Below are positions 34,868 to 46,750 of a DNA stretch of 64,000 nucleotides, one piece after another. The notes under the pieces are model-generated. The model did no database searches, was not told where the DNA came from, and saw only the letters and a list, made by a program, of their open reading frames with translations. The stretch is from an uncultured Devosia sp. (GTDB taxonomy: Bacteria > Pseudomonadota > Alphaproteobacteria > Rhizobiales > Devosiaceae). The position numbers were made by a program, and so were the translations under genes. Where the stretch lies: NCBI RefSeq assembly GCF_963517015.1, contig NZ_CAUQDV010000001.1:2114001-2178000 (forward strand), given 5' to 3'. Each line of letters opens with the position of its first letter. Position 1 is the stretch's first letter.

Positions 34868-36343
34868 TTACTTGGTAGCGTTGAGTTCGAGAGCCTTGGC
34901 CATCACGTGGTAAACCATGTTCTGTTCGATGACGCCGTCGAACAGATAGGCCTGCGGGCCCTGGGCGAAGACGGCAACGTCGTCACCGGCATGGGTTTCC
35001 GAACCCAGCGGGATCAGAGCCTGCTGCAGGAAGTCGATGTCGGTGGTGTCGACATCGGTCAGGTCGGCGCGGGGTTCGTCGACGGTGGCGCCGGGGCCGT
35101 TCATGTAGCCGAGGGTGGTGTAGGGCTTGCCATCGTCGCCTTCGCCGGCAATGCCGAGGATCGAGGTGTCGCGGGTCGGGTAGCCGGCGATGGTGAAGAC
35201 GTGGCTGTGGTCGGCGGTGATCAGGATGAGGGTTTCTTCCGGGTTCACAGCGTCGTAGGCAGCCTGGACGGCTTCCGAAGCGGCAATGGCATCGGTCAGG
35301 GCGCGGGCAGCATTACCGGCGTGGTGGGCGTGGTCGACACGGCCACCTTCGACCATCAGCACGAAGCCGTCTTTGTTCTTCTCGAGGATTTCGATGGCCT
35401 TGGTGGTCATCTCGGCCAGCGAGGGCTCGCCGCCGGCATCGGTCGCGCGGTCGGCTTCATACTGCATATGCGAGCCGTTGAAGAGACCGAATGCCTTGGT
35501 GGTTTCGGCGGACAGGGCGTCGAAGCCTTCCTGGTTCCAGACATAGGTGCCGTCGGCATACTTTTCCTGCCATTCGGCAACCAGGTCGCGTTCCTTACGC
35601 GAGCCGGTCTTGGTCTCGTCTTCTGGATCCGTCTGGCTGTCGAGCATGAAGTTGGAACGGCCACCGCCGAAGACGACTTCAAAGCCGTCGCCGAAATCCC
35701 AATCGATCAGCTGGGCGGCAATGTCCTTGCAGGTGCCAACAGCGTCTTCGGGCAGGTTGGTGTCGGCTTCCCAGTCGCGGCCCACGGTATGGGCATAGGT
35801 GGCAGCCGGGGTGGCATGGGTGATGCGGGCGGTCGAGATCACGCCGGTCGCAAGACCGGCTTCTTCGGCCTGTTCGAAGATCGACATGGTGGTGGCGCCA
35901 GCCTGGGTCGAGCAATCTTCAAGCACGGCGGTCTGGTCGACGCCGATCGTGCCGTTGAGAGCCTTCACGCCGGAGGTGATGGCGGTGGCGGTGGGAGCAG
36001 AGTCAGCGACCTGGCTGTCATGGGTGTAGGTCTTGACCAGAGCGGTGTGCGGCAGCAGCTTTTCGAAAGCGAGGCTGTGCGAAGCGCCGTCGACGTCCTG
36101 GTCCTGGCCTTCCATGATGCGGGCGGCAGTGATGGTGGGGATCGACAGGCCGTCGACCACGAACATGATGACGTTCTTGGCCTTGCCGGTGTTGGGCTGG
36201 ATGGCTTCGCGGGCAGCAAGCTGCTCCTGCGCTGCGAGGAAGTAGCTGTCATCAGCTTGCGGCAAGGTCGACTGGGCGAAAGCGGGGGCCGTGAGGGCAA
36301 TCACGGACACGCCGGCGACGAGGGCACGGGCAAAGGATTTCAT
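34868..36343 (-). CDS. phoA: Alkaline phosphatase (PhoA family)
   Basis: A 491-residue periplasmic phosphomonoesterase. The signal peptide ends AFAQ (24). The first metal Asp is in MFVVDGLS (Asp64). The nucleophile is Ser115 in QVADSAPTATAIT, the DSA of E. coli PhoA. Further metal ligands are in MVEGGRVDHAHHAGN and in TADHSHVF. It releases phosphate from organic esters using Zn2+/Mg2+. A triple PHO box lies about 65-90 bases upstream, so it should be induced by PhoB under phosphate starvation. The start follows AGGAAGCTACC. Confidence 0.95.
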   Translation of the reverse strand: MKSFARALVAGVSVIALTAPAFAQSTLPQADDSYFLAAQEQLAAREAIQPNTGKAKNVIMFVVDGLSIPTITAARIMEGQDQDVDGASHSLAFEKLLPHTALVKTYTHDSQVADSAPTATAITSGVKALNGTIGVDQTAVLEDCSTQAGATTMSIFEQAEEAGLATGVISTARITHATPAATYAHTVGRDWEADTNLPEDAVGTCKDIAAQLIDWDFGDGFEVVFGGGRSNFMLDSQTDPEDETKTGSRKERDLVAEWQEKYADGTYVWNQEGFDALSAETTKAFGLFNGSHMQYEADRATDAGGEPSLAEMTTKAIEILEKNKDGFVLMVEGGRVDHAHHAGNAARALTDAIAASEAVQAAYDAVNPEETLILITADHSHVFTIAGYPTRDTSILGIAGEGDDGKPYTTLGYMNGPGATVDEPRADLTDVDTTDIDFLQQALIPLGSETHAGDDVAVFAQGPQAYLFDGVIEQNMVYHVMAKALELNATK

Positions 36344-36406
36344 GGTAGCTTCCTGAAAATTCGGTAACGGGGCCGTGAAACGGCGAGCGGACCGTAGGGA
36401 GAGCGC

Positions 36407-36435
36407 ATGACAGAGTGGTTGCAGGTTTGTGACAG
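36407..36435 (-). promoter_or_regulatory. PHO box (three 7-base units)
   Basis: Reading on the reverse strand there are CTGTCAC, CTGCAAC and CTGTCAT, each separated by exactly four bases, giving the 11-base PhoB periodicity. The site ends 64 bases before the alkaline phosphatase ATG. Confidence 0.8.
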
Positions 36436-36535
36436 TTCCATGATAGCGCGGCGACGAGGCGTCGCAGCTCAGACACGGAGTTATCAGTAACTCGGCGGTT
36501 GCCGATTGTGACGATTCAGCAAGGTCGTAAATGCC

Positions 36536-36562
36536 AAGGCCGGGAGTGATCCCGGCCTTTGT
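36536..36562. terminator. Hairpin after the small membrane-protein gene
   Basis: AAGGCCGGGA (36536-36545), loop GTGA, TCCCGGCCTT (36550-36559). It is followed by T-rich sequence on the forward strand and less so on the reverse. It lies just after the stop of the reverse-strand gene at 36581. Confidence 0.6.
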
Positions 36563-36580
36563 TGTTTGCCACCAGATGGT

Positions 36581-37069
36581 TCAGCGCGACTTCCAGGCGA
36601 CTGCGCCGGATACCGCGGCCGCCAGCAGCAAAAAGACAATGCCAACATTGGGACCGATGCTGATGGCATTGCCGGCGCCGAGCTGGGCCATGGCCGCATT
36701 GACCTCGCCGAGCTGACCAGCGACGGGATTAAAATAGAGGCCGACGATGATGGCGAGGACGGCGGCGACAATGGCTGCGCCGGCCAGGATCAGGCGATAG
36801 GGCGCAAGCTGGATAACATACCAGGAGGCTGCAGCGGCAGCGAAGACGATCAGCGCCAGCCAGGCGGCCCAGCCGGCGGCGGCAAAGCCATTGAGATAGC
36901 CGGACTGGTCCATGCCCATGCCCAGATTGGTCGAAATGGTGACGAAGGGCGTCAGCAGGGCGATCAGCGCCACGACGGCGGCGAGAATGGCCTTGGCCGG
37001 ATTGCTGTTGCGCAGCGTGGCAATGAGTTGCTTCAGATCAGCCTGCGGCACGGGATTGGAATCGGTCAT
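36581..37069 (-). CDS. Hypothetical membrane protein, four helices
   Basis: A 162-residue inner-membrane protein with no family I recognise. A polar start (MTDSNPVPQADLKQLIATLRN) leads into AKAILAAVVALIALLTPFV. A Gly/Met-rich loop follows, then AAGWAAWLALIVFAAAAASWYV, LILAGAAIVAAVLAIIVGLYF and a C-terminal helix ending AVSGAVAWKSR. The ATG at 37069 has GGAGG nine bases upstream; the frame to 37147 lacks one. It is between alkaline phosphatase and the divergent sulP gene. Confidence 0.65.
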   Translation of the reverse strand: MTDSNPVPQADLKQLIATLRNSNPAKAILAAVVALIALLTPFVTISTNLGMGMDQSGYLNGFAAAGWAAWLALIVFAAAAASWYVIQLAPYRLILAGAAIVAAVLAIIVGLYFNPVAGQLGEVNAAMAQLGAGNAISIGPNVGIVFLLLAAAVSGAVAWKSR

Positions 37070-37164
37070 TAAAAAGAGCCTCCAGAGTAAAGAGGACTTG
37101 GCTATCACGCTGCCGTGATAAATTCCATGACAGTCCTTGCCCGGCATTTACTGGTGTTTTGCTG

Positions 37165-37319
37165 CTTGCCAATTGATCGATGACGCGGCACATGTTGGGT
37201 CTTCGTCGGACTCGGGCCTGGACCCGGGTGGCTTCTCCGGGCGCCTATCCCTCGGTAACCAACTCTTTGCCTCCTGCTGATGTGCGCTGCCGCGCAGGAC
37301 GCCTGTTGGATCCTTTTTC
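37165..37319 (+). promoter_or_regulatory. Structured 5' leader of the SulP gene
   Basis: The 170 bases before sulP hold strong stems: ACTCGGG (37210-37216) with CCCGGGT (37223-37229), and TGCGC (37283-37287) with GCGCA (37292-37296) around a TGCC tetraloop. C/G-rich helices lie next to them. No open frame with a ribosome site is present. A structured leader in this position recalls the sul1 candidate RNA motif reported upstream of sulfate-permease genes in Alphaproteobacteria. I cannot verify the match by eye. Confidence 0.4.
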
Positions 37320-38801
37320 ATGTTCAATCTCGACCAATACCGCCACGAGTGGTTCGGTAATATTCGTGGCGATGCCCTGTCGGGCCTCGTCGTGGCCCTG
37401 GCGCTGGTGCCCGAGGCCATCGCCTTTTCCATCATTGCGGGCGTCGACCCCAAGGTGGGGCTCTATGCCTCGGTGGTGATCGCCGTGGTCATCGCCTTTG
37501 TCGGCGGACGGCCCGCCATGATCTCCGCGGCCACGGCGGCGACGGCGGTCTTGATGGGGTCGCTGGTGCGCGAGCATGGCCTGCAGTATCTGCTGGCCGC
37601 CACCATCCTCGCTGGCCTGCTTCAGCTGGCCGCTGGCTGGCTCAACCTTCATCGTGTCATGCGCTTCGTTTCGAAATCGGTGATGACGGGCTTCGTCAAT
37701 GCGCTGGCCATCCTGATCTTCATGGCGCAATTGCCCGAGTTGATCGACGTGCCCTGGATGACCTATCCCATGCTGGGACTGGCGCTGGTCATCATCTATC
37801 TGTTCCCGCGTCTCACCAAAATCGTGCCGTCACCTCTGGTAGCGATCGTGGTCCTTACGGCCATTGCCTGGTTTGCGGGGATGGATCTTCATACGGTCGG
37901 CGACATGGGCGAGTTGCCGCGGGCCTTGCCGCAGCTGTTGATCCCGCAGGTGCCGCTCAATCTCGATACGCTCTGGATCATCCTGCCCTATGCTGTGGGC
38001 GTGGCAGCGGTGGGTCTACTGGAATCGCTGATGACGGCGCAGATCGTCGACGAGGCGACCGATACGGGTAGCGACAAGCGCCAGGAAAGCTTCGGGCAGG
38101 GCATTGCCAATGTGGCCTCGGCCTTCTTCGGCGGTATGGCAGGTTGCGCCATGATCGGCCAGTCGGGCATCAACGTCCGCTCGGGTGGGCGTGGCCGGCT
38201 CTCGACCTTCCTCGCCGGTGCCTATCTTCTCGTGTTGATGGTGCTGCTGGGCGACCTGCTGCGTATCATACCCATGCCGGCGCTGGTGGCCGTGATGATC
38301 ATGGTGGCGGTCGGCACGTTCGACTGGCGCTCGATCCTCAACCTGCGGTCGCATCCGCGTTCGTCGTCCTTCGTTATGCTGGCGACGGTGGCCTTCGTCG
38401 TGGGTACGCATAACCTCGCCATCGGCGTGCTGGTTGGCGTACTGCTGTCTGGTGTGTTCTTCGCGTGGAAGATCTCGCAGATCTTTGCCGTGCGCAGTGA
38501 ACTGTCAGCGGATGGCAAGGAACGGACATATCATGTCAGCGGCCAGCTGTTCTTTGCCTCGGCCGAACAGTTCATGGCGGCGTTCGATTTTGCCGAGCCC
38601 GTGCGCCGCGTGGTGATCGACCTCACCCATGCCCATATCTGGGATATTTCGAGCGTCGCGACGCTGGACAAGGCGGTGGTCAAGTTCCGCCGCCAGGGTG
38701 TCATCGTGACGCTGACGGGCCTCAACGAAGCCAGCGCCACCATCGTCGACAATCTGGGCCAGCATCACCGCGAGGATGCCGATATCGTCATGGGGCATTG
38801 A
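37320..38801 (+). CDS. SulP-family anion transporter with STAS domain
   Basis: A 493-residue inner-membrane transporter. About ten to twelve helices carry the SulP landmarks: GLVVALALVPEAIAFSIIAGVDPKVGLYAS near the start, AATAATAVLMGSL, and GQGIANVASAFFGGMAGCAMIGQSGINVRSGGRGRLS in the middle. The last 95 residues form a STAS domain (YHVSGQLFFASAEQFMAAF ... HIWDISSVATLDKAV). SulP proteins carry sulfate, bicarbonate, molybdate or other anions; the MAGCAMIGQS version is common in bacterial bicarbonate/sulfate members. It has no cysteine-assimilation neighbour. TTG GATCC-type poor ribosome site; the start at 37320 is set by the conserved MFNLDQYRHEWF. Confidence 0.92.
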   Translation: MFNLDQYRHEWFGNIRGDALSGLVVALALVPEAIAFSIIAGVDPKVGLYASVVIAVVIAFVGGRPAMISAATAATAVLMGSLVREHGLQYLLAATILAGLLQLAAGWLNLHRVMRFVSKSVMTGFVNALAILIFMAQLPELIDVPWMTYPMLGLALVIIYLFPRLTKIVPSPLVAIVVLTAIAWFAGMDLHTVGDMGELPRALPQLLIPQVPLNLDTLWIILPYAVGVAAVGLLESLMTAQIVDEATDTGSDKRQESFGQGIANVASAFFGGMAGCAMIGQSGINVRSGGRGRLSTFLAGAYLLVLMVLLGDLLRIIPMPALVAVMIMVAVGTFDWRSILNLRSHPRSSSFVMLATVAFVVGTHNLAIGVLVGVLLSGVFFAWKISQIFAVRSELSADGKERTYHVSGQLFFASAEQFMAAFDFAEPVRRVVIDLTHAHIWDISSVATLDKAVVKFRRQGVIVTLTGLNEASATIVDNLGQHHREDADIVMGH

Positions 38802-38817
38802 CCCCGGGCCCGGGTGG

Positions 38818-39471
38818 TCAGCCGATCACCCGGGCCGGTCGACGGGCGATGAAGGCGACGAGAAATCCCAGATAGATGCCCGTCGGCACCAACAGGGCAT
38901 TGACGGCGGCCCAGCGATAGGACCAGGCGCCGAGCAGTCCGCCCAGCAGCAGCGAAGCCCAGACCAACATATGCTGCGCCCAGCGCCACGGTGGGGCGAG
39001 GCCGCGCAGGGCCTTGGCAAGATCGAGCCCGGCAGCGAACAGGGTTCCGGTGACAAAGGTCGTGCCCAGCCGCACCGAGCCGGTCGAGGGCAGGATGGCA
39101 TTCTGCGCACCGGCGCCGGCGGCCAGGATCAGCATGAATTGCCCGGACGGCCAGCCGGCGAAGGCCAGCGCAAGCGTCGCGACAAAGCTCAAGAGGACCA
39201 GCGCCGTCACCGCGCTCGAACCCCAGCGCACTCCGCCCAGGAGGGCCGCGAGCGACCCGACGACACTGCCCACAAAGAACAGCAGAACCAGCGCGCCGCT
39301 GAGCAGCGCAACCGGCCAGACGCCCTGCGCCAGTGCATCGCCCAATTGGGTCGTGTTGCCGCTCATGAAGGAGGTGAAATGTCCGCCCAGCTCGATGAAG
39401 CCGACGACGTCGGCAAAGCCGGCCGCGGCGGTCAGCAGCAGGCCGAGGGTGAGGTGTGGGGCAGGGGTCAT
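38818..39471 (-). CDS. DUF1275 (YoaK) family membrane protein
   Basis: A 217-residue six-helix membrane protein. AAAGFADVVGFIELGGHFTSFMSGNTTQLG is the DUF1275 signature and AGAGAQNAILPSTGSVRLGTTFVTGTLF the second. Helices and an Arg-rich C-terminus follow. Function unknown. I use the ATG at 39471 (MTPAPHLTLGLLL); the open frame allows 39507. It is convergent with sulP, only 16 bases apart. Confidence 0.87.
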   Translation of the reverse strand: MTPAPHLTLGLLLTAAAGFADVVGFIELGGHFTSFMSGNTTQLGDALAQGVWPVALLSGALVLLFFVGSVVGSLAALLGGVRWGSSAVTALVLLSFVATLALAFAGWPSGQFMLILAAGAGAQNAILPSTGSVRLGTTFVTGTLFAAGLDLAKALRGLAPPWRWAQHMLVWASLLLGGLLGAWSYRWAAVNALLVPTGIYLGFLVAFIARRPARVIG

Positions 39472-39649
39472 GCCGCGATTTGCCACGAGTCGCCCATGGC
39501 ATGGCAAGCGTCATCCCGGTAACCGCTCGGGAACCTTTCCTAACCAATTGCTAACCAAATGCCGCCAATCCCCGCTGTTCCCGCTGCACACACTGGACAG
39601 GAACAAACAAGAAACATATAAGAACATTATAGCAACACGGGAGATGCAG

Positions 39650-39748
39650 ATGCTCACTTTCATCAAGGACTTCGCCGCATTCGTCACGCTGGGAGCCTTC
39701 ACCATCGGCTCGCTCACCTGGATGGATGTCATCACCAAACTGGTGTGA
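39650..39748 (+). CDS. 32-residue membrane micro-protein
   Basis: A short frame, ATG(39650) to TGA(39748), with GGGAG six bases upstream; an ATG at 39644 in frame is too close to that site. It encodes MLTFIKDFAAFVTLGAFTIG followed by SLTWMDVITKLV: one membrane helix with a Trp/aromatic end. Just upstream, GAAC-type words at 39601, 39611 and 39622 approach the alphaproteobacterial LexA operator GAAC-N7-GAAC with one mismatch each. It is alone, 69 bases before dnaE. Not a family I can name. Confidence 0.55.
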   Translation: MLTFIKDFAAFVTLGAFTIGSLTWMDVITKLV

Positions 39749-39817
39749 CCATCAAGCGCTGTGGATAGTGCCCGCAGTGATTTGAGGATCGCGCGGCGCA
39801 GGTGGTAAGGGTCAAGC

Positions 39818-43279
<3,462 letters not shown>

Positions 43280-43302
43280 GGCTTAGCCAAGGCACGCTCT
43301 TT

Positions 43303-43324
43303 CCTCTCCCGTGAACGGGAGAGG
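43303..43324. terminator. Hairpin after dnaE
   Basis: CCTCTCCCGT (43303-43312), loop GA, ACGGGAGAGG (43315-43324). It has perfect 10-base arms but no T-run, so it may stabilise 3' ends rather than terminate. It lies between the convergent dnaE and MAPEG genes. Confidence 0.5.
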
Positions 43325-43385
43325 ATACTCTCACCCATTTATCTCATCTGGTAACGGATCTGTTGCGGGTCGGCGCTGAACGCGC

Positions 43386-43850
43386 TTATCCCAGCGCTGC
43401 GACCAGACTGGCGACCGCCATATAGACAATGATCAGCGATCCGACCGTCCAAAGTGAAGCCCGAACGTCGTGGATCTGTGCGGTGAAATAGGCCGCAAAG
43501 TGCAAGAGCCGCGAGAGTGCGTAGCCGTAGAACAGGCACTGGGCGAGGGGAACGGGTGGCGCCGTCAGCACATAGCAGGCACCGGCGGCAAAGAAGAAGG
43601 GCAGGTTTTCGAGGTCGTTGTGCTGGATGCGACGGATGCGCTCGACCCTTTCGTCGGGCAGCAATTGGCCCGGATGGGGTGCGCGGTTGAGCGGGGTCGG
43701 GCGCAGGTCTTCGGGCGAACGGAAACCGGTCTCGAAGCGCATCATCTGCAAGACCGTCAGCCAGGACATGGCCACGGCCTTGAGCACCATGAGCATGGAA
43801 GCAATGGCGAAGGCCGAAAACACCGGATTGTCGAAACTCAACGGTTCCAT
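43386..43850 (-). CDS. MAPEG family membrane protein
   Basis: A 154-residue membrane protein with four helices. RIQHNDLENLPFFFAAGACYVL and YGYALSRLLHFAAYF are the MAPEG signature (membrane-associated proteins in eicosanoid and glutathione metabolism). Bacterial members are usually glutathione-dependent transferases or peroxidases. The ATG at 43850 has AGGTGG five bases upstream; GTG 43859 is an alternative. It stands alone between dnaE and a GNAT gene. Confidence 0.87.
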   Translation of the reverse strand: MEPLSFDNPVFSAFAIASMLMVLKAVAMSWLTVLQMMRFETGFRSPEDLRPTPLNRAPHPGQLLPDERVERIRRIQHNDLENLPFFFAAGACYVLTAPPVPLAQCLFYGYALSRLLHFAAYFTAQIHDVRASLWTVGSLIIVYMAVASLVAALG

Positions 43851-44029
43851 CTGGTCCACCTATCTGGCCAGGTCGAAGGCTGATCCTGCAACTGGCTGAC
43901 GTCAATCCTGCAGGTGCAAAAAGACGGGCGATAGTGCGCTCATCCGGATCAGCACAGGCGATTGACGATGTTCATTATTGGTAACGGATGCGCTACATTT
44001 GCCTACTCGCCGGTGCTGGGGAGGAGACG

Positions 44030-44548
44030 ATGGTCAAGGTGGTGGAAGCGGTTTCCAGTGAGGATATCGACGACGCCCGTCGACTGATGGGTGAGTTCGT
44101 GGCCTGGGCCAGGGAGTTGAGTGTCGAAGACCGCCATATGATGGACCGCTATTTCGACCCGGTCGAATTCGAGGCAGAGCTCGAGGGCCTGCCGGGGAAA
44201 TATGCGCCGCCCGCTGGGCGACTGTTGCTGGCCAAGGATGGGGAGGTGGCCATCGGTTGCGTTGCACTGCGCCCCCTGGGAGAGGGCGTCTGCGAAATGA
44301 AGCGGATGTTCGTCGAGCCGAGTTTTCACGGTAGGGGAGTTGGCCTGTCGCTTGCCACGCGGCTGATCGTCCTGGCGCGGGAAAGCAATCACAATGTCAT
44401 GCGGCTCGACACCAGCCGCCACCAGGGCCCGGCGATCGGTCTCTACCAGAAGCTGGGCTTCCGCAAAATCCCGGCCTATTATCCGCAGCCAGCAGGTTCG
44501 GATGGCTTCCTGCTGTTCTTCGAAAAGGACCTGACACAGCCCGATTGA
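44030..44548 (+). CDS. GNAT family N-acetyltransferase
   Basis: A 172-residue acetyltransferase. It has GEVAIGCVALRPLGEGVCEMKRMFVEPSFHGRGVGLSLATRLI, with the acetyl-CoA loop HGRGVG, and GPAIGLYQKLGFRKIPAY near the end, as in the YsnE/MarR-fused amino-acid acetyltransferase group. The substrate is unknown. The start at 44030 has GGAGGAG ahead; the frame to 43988 lacks one. Confidence 0.88.
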   Translation: MVKVVEAVSSEDIDDARRLMGEFVAWARELSVEDRHMMDRYFDPVEFEAELEGLPGKYAPPAGRLLLAKDGEVAIGCVALRPLGEGVCEMKRMFVEPSFHGRGVGLSLATRLIVLARESNHNVMRLDTSRHQGPAIGLYQKLGFRKIPAYYPQPAGSDGFLLFFEKDLTQPD

Positions 44549-44735
44549 GGCGTGCCCCACCACGCCCCTTGCTCTTTTGGGTGTCTTCGCCTATATCGCC
44601 CCTGCGTTTGACTGCGTGTCAGCGCGATTTCACACATGAGGCAGGCGTTTCGAGCAATCGAAATACCATCCGGTGGCGGGAAAACCGTCGCAAGGCCTCG
44701 TGGCGGCATCAACCGGTAAACTTAGGAGCAGCCAG

Positions 44736-45506
44736 ATGGCTCTGCCCGAATTCTCCATGCGTCAACTGCTTGAAGCAGGCGTTCACTTTGGTCACCAGAA
44801 GCACCGCTGGAACCCGAAGATGGAGCGCCATATTTTCGGCGTTCGCAACGACATCCACATTCTCGATCTGTCGCAGACCGTGCCGGCCCTGAGCCGCGCG
44901 CTGCAGCTGGTGTCCGACACCGTTGCCGATGGCGGTCGCGTGCTGTTCGTCGGCACCAAGCGCCAGGCCGCTCCGCTGGTGGCTGAAGCCGCCAAGCAGT
45001 CGGCTCAGTACTACGTCAACTCGCGTTGGCTCGGCGGCACGCTGACCAACTGGCAGACCATTTCGAACTCGATCTCGCGCCTGCGCGAACTCGAATCGAT
45101 GAGCGAAGACCAGCTGGCTCTGCGCACCAAGAAAGAGCGCCTGATGATGTCCCGCGAGCAGGAACGCCTTGAGCGCGACTTGGGCGGCATCAAGGACATG
45201 GGCAACCTGCCGTCGCTCCTGTTCGTGATCGACACCAACAAGGAAGCCAATGCGATCAAGGAAGCCCGTCGTCTGGGTATCCCGGTCGTGGCCATCGTCG
45301 ATACCAATTGCGATCCCGACACCGTCGACTACGCAATTCCGGGCAATGACGACGCTTCGCGCGCCCTCGAGCTCTACACCTCGCTGATCTCGCGCGCTGC
45401 CATCGACGGCATCGGCCGTTCGGCTTCGGGCCTGGGTGCCGATCTCGGCGCTTCGGATCGCGCTCCGGCCGAAGAGCTGCCGAGCGAAGACGCTCCTGCC
45501 GCCTAA
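44736..45506 (+). CDS. rpsB: 30S ribosomal protein S2
   Basis: A 256-residue protein. It begins MALPEFSMRQLLEAGVHFGHQ, and RWLGGTLTNWQTISNSISRL and GIPVVAIVDTNCDPDTVDY are diagnostic. The C-terminal acidic Ala/Glu tail (APAEELPSEDAPAA) is normal for the class. AGGAG stands seven bases before the ATG. It is first in the rpsB-tsf-pyrH-frr block. Codon use is strongly biased, as in highly expressed genes. Confidence 0.98.
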   Translation: MALPEFSMRQLLEAGVHFGHQKHRWNPKMERHIFGVRNDIHILDLSQTVPALSRALQLVSDTVADGGRVLFVGTKRQAAPLVAEAAKQSAQYYVNSRWLGGTLTNWQTISNSISRLRELESMSEDQLALRTKKERLMMSREQERLERDLGGIKDMGNLPSLLFVIDTNKEANAIKEARRLGIPVVAIVDTNCDPDTVDYAIPGNDDASRALELYTSLISRAAIDGIGRSASGLGADLGASDRAPAEELPSEDAPAA

Positions 45507-45514
45507 TATTGGAT

Positions 45515-45540
45515 CGGTGCGTTTCACTGGAAACGCACCG
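45515..45540 (+). promoter_or_regulatory. Attenuator-like hairpin between rpsB and tsf
   Basis: CGGTGCGTTTC (45515-45525), loop ACTG, GAAACGCACCG (45530-45540): a perfect 11-base stem without a T-run, nine bases after the rpsB stop. A comparable hairpin separates rpsB from tsf in other bacteria and tunes their ratio. Confidence 0.6.
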
Positions 45541-45614
45541 GGTCCGTCACACGGACTTCTTTCTGAACTGAAACCATGCGGCCCCGTATAGAGGGGTCGC
45601 CGAAAGGTATTATC

Positions 45615-46547
45615 ATGGTTGAAATTACTGCAGGCCTGGTCAAGCAGCTCCGCGACTCGACCGGCGTCGGGATGATGGATTGCAAGAAGGCCCTGGCCGA
45701 GACCAATGGCGACATGGAAGCCGCAGTCGACTGGCTGCGCACCCGTGGCCTGGCCAAGGCTGCCAAGAAGGCTGATCGCGTTGCCGCTGAAGGCCTGGTT
45801 GGCGTTGCCACCGATGGCACCAAGGCTGCCGTGGTCGAAGTGAACTCTGAAACCGACTTCGTTGCCCGCAACGAGCAGTTCCAGAACATCGTCACCGCCA
45901 TTTCCAAGCTTGCGCTGGATGCGGAAAGCGATGTTGCCAAGCTCGGCGAAATGCCGTTCCCCGGCACGGGTCACTCGGTTTCGGCCGAACTGACCGAAGC
46001 AATCGCCAAGATCGGCGAGAACATGAACCTGCGCCGCACCGAAGTCGTTTCGGTTTCCGATGGCGTGGTGGAAAGCTATGTCCACAATGCCGTCAAGGCT
46101 GGCCTGGGCAAGATCGGCATTCTCGTGGCTCTCGAGTCGACCGGCGACAAGGCCGCCCTGTCGGCTCTGGGCAAGCAGCTCGCCATGCATATCGCCGCAA
46201 CCAATCCGCTGGCGATCGACCCCGAAGAACTCGACCAGGCCGTGGTTGCCCGCGAACGCGCGATCATCCTCGAGCAGGTCAAGGAATCCGGCAAGTCGGC
46301 TGAAATCGCCGAGAAGATGGTTGATGGCCGCATGCGCAAGTACTTCGAAGAAGTCACGCTCCTGGCCCAGACCTTCGTGATCGATGGCGAGACCAAGGTC
46401 CGCGATGCGATCAAGAATGCCGAGAAGGACGCAGGCGCCCCGATCAAGCTGACCAAGTTCGTGCGCTATGCGCTCGGCGAAGGCATTGAAAAGGTCGAGA
46501 CCGACTTCGCCGCTGAAGTCGCTGCCACTGCTGGCGTCAAGGCCTAA
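45615..46547 (+). CDS. tsf: Elongation factor Ts
   Basis: A 310-residue nucleotide-exchange factor for EF-Tu. It begins with a UBA-like domain MVEITAGLVKQLRDSTGVGMMDCKKAL. The Asp/Phe exchange motif is NSETDFVARNEQF. Dimerisation subdomains follow, and the C-terminus ends GEGIEKVETDFAAEVAA. CGAAAGG precedes the ATG. It works with rpsB upstream in translation. Confidence 0.98.
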   Translation: MVEITAGLVKQLRDSTGVGMMDCKKALAETNGDMEAAVDWLRTRGLAKAAKKADRVAAEGLVGVATDGTKAAVVEVNSETDFVARNEQFQNIVTAISKLALDAESDVAKLGEMPFPGTGHSVSAELTEAIAKIGENMNLRRTEVVSVSDGVVESYVHNAVKAGLGKIGILVALESTGDKAALSALGKQLAMHIAATNPLAIDPEELDQAVVARERAIILEQVKESGKSAEIAEKMVDGRMRKYFEEVTLLAQTFVIDGETKVRDAIKNAEKDAGAPIKLTKFVRYALGEGIEKVETDFAAEVAATAGVKA

Positions 46548-46750
46548 GTCATCAAGACATGTCGCAGGTGGACCTCCGGGCCCACCTGCTGCTCTCCCGC
46601 CTTGATTTGGCCGGGATCGAGCGCAAAACCCTGCCGTAGCTTTTTCCATTGGTGTGACGCCTTCTGTTGGAGGCGGTTTTGCCATAGGGTTCGCCGGGTG
46701 ATCCCGGATTCGGGACCCCGTATTGATTTGTCCAGTAAAGGGGTCTGCCG

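Noticed and set aside
34823..36367. 514-residue Gly-rich frame antisense to alkaline phosphatase
   Set aside because: Shadow of a gene with clear active-site motifs on the other strand.
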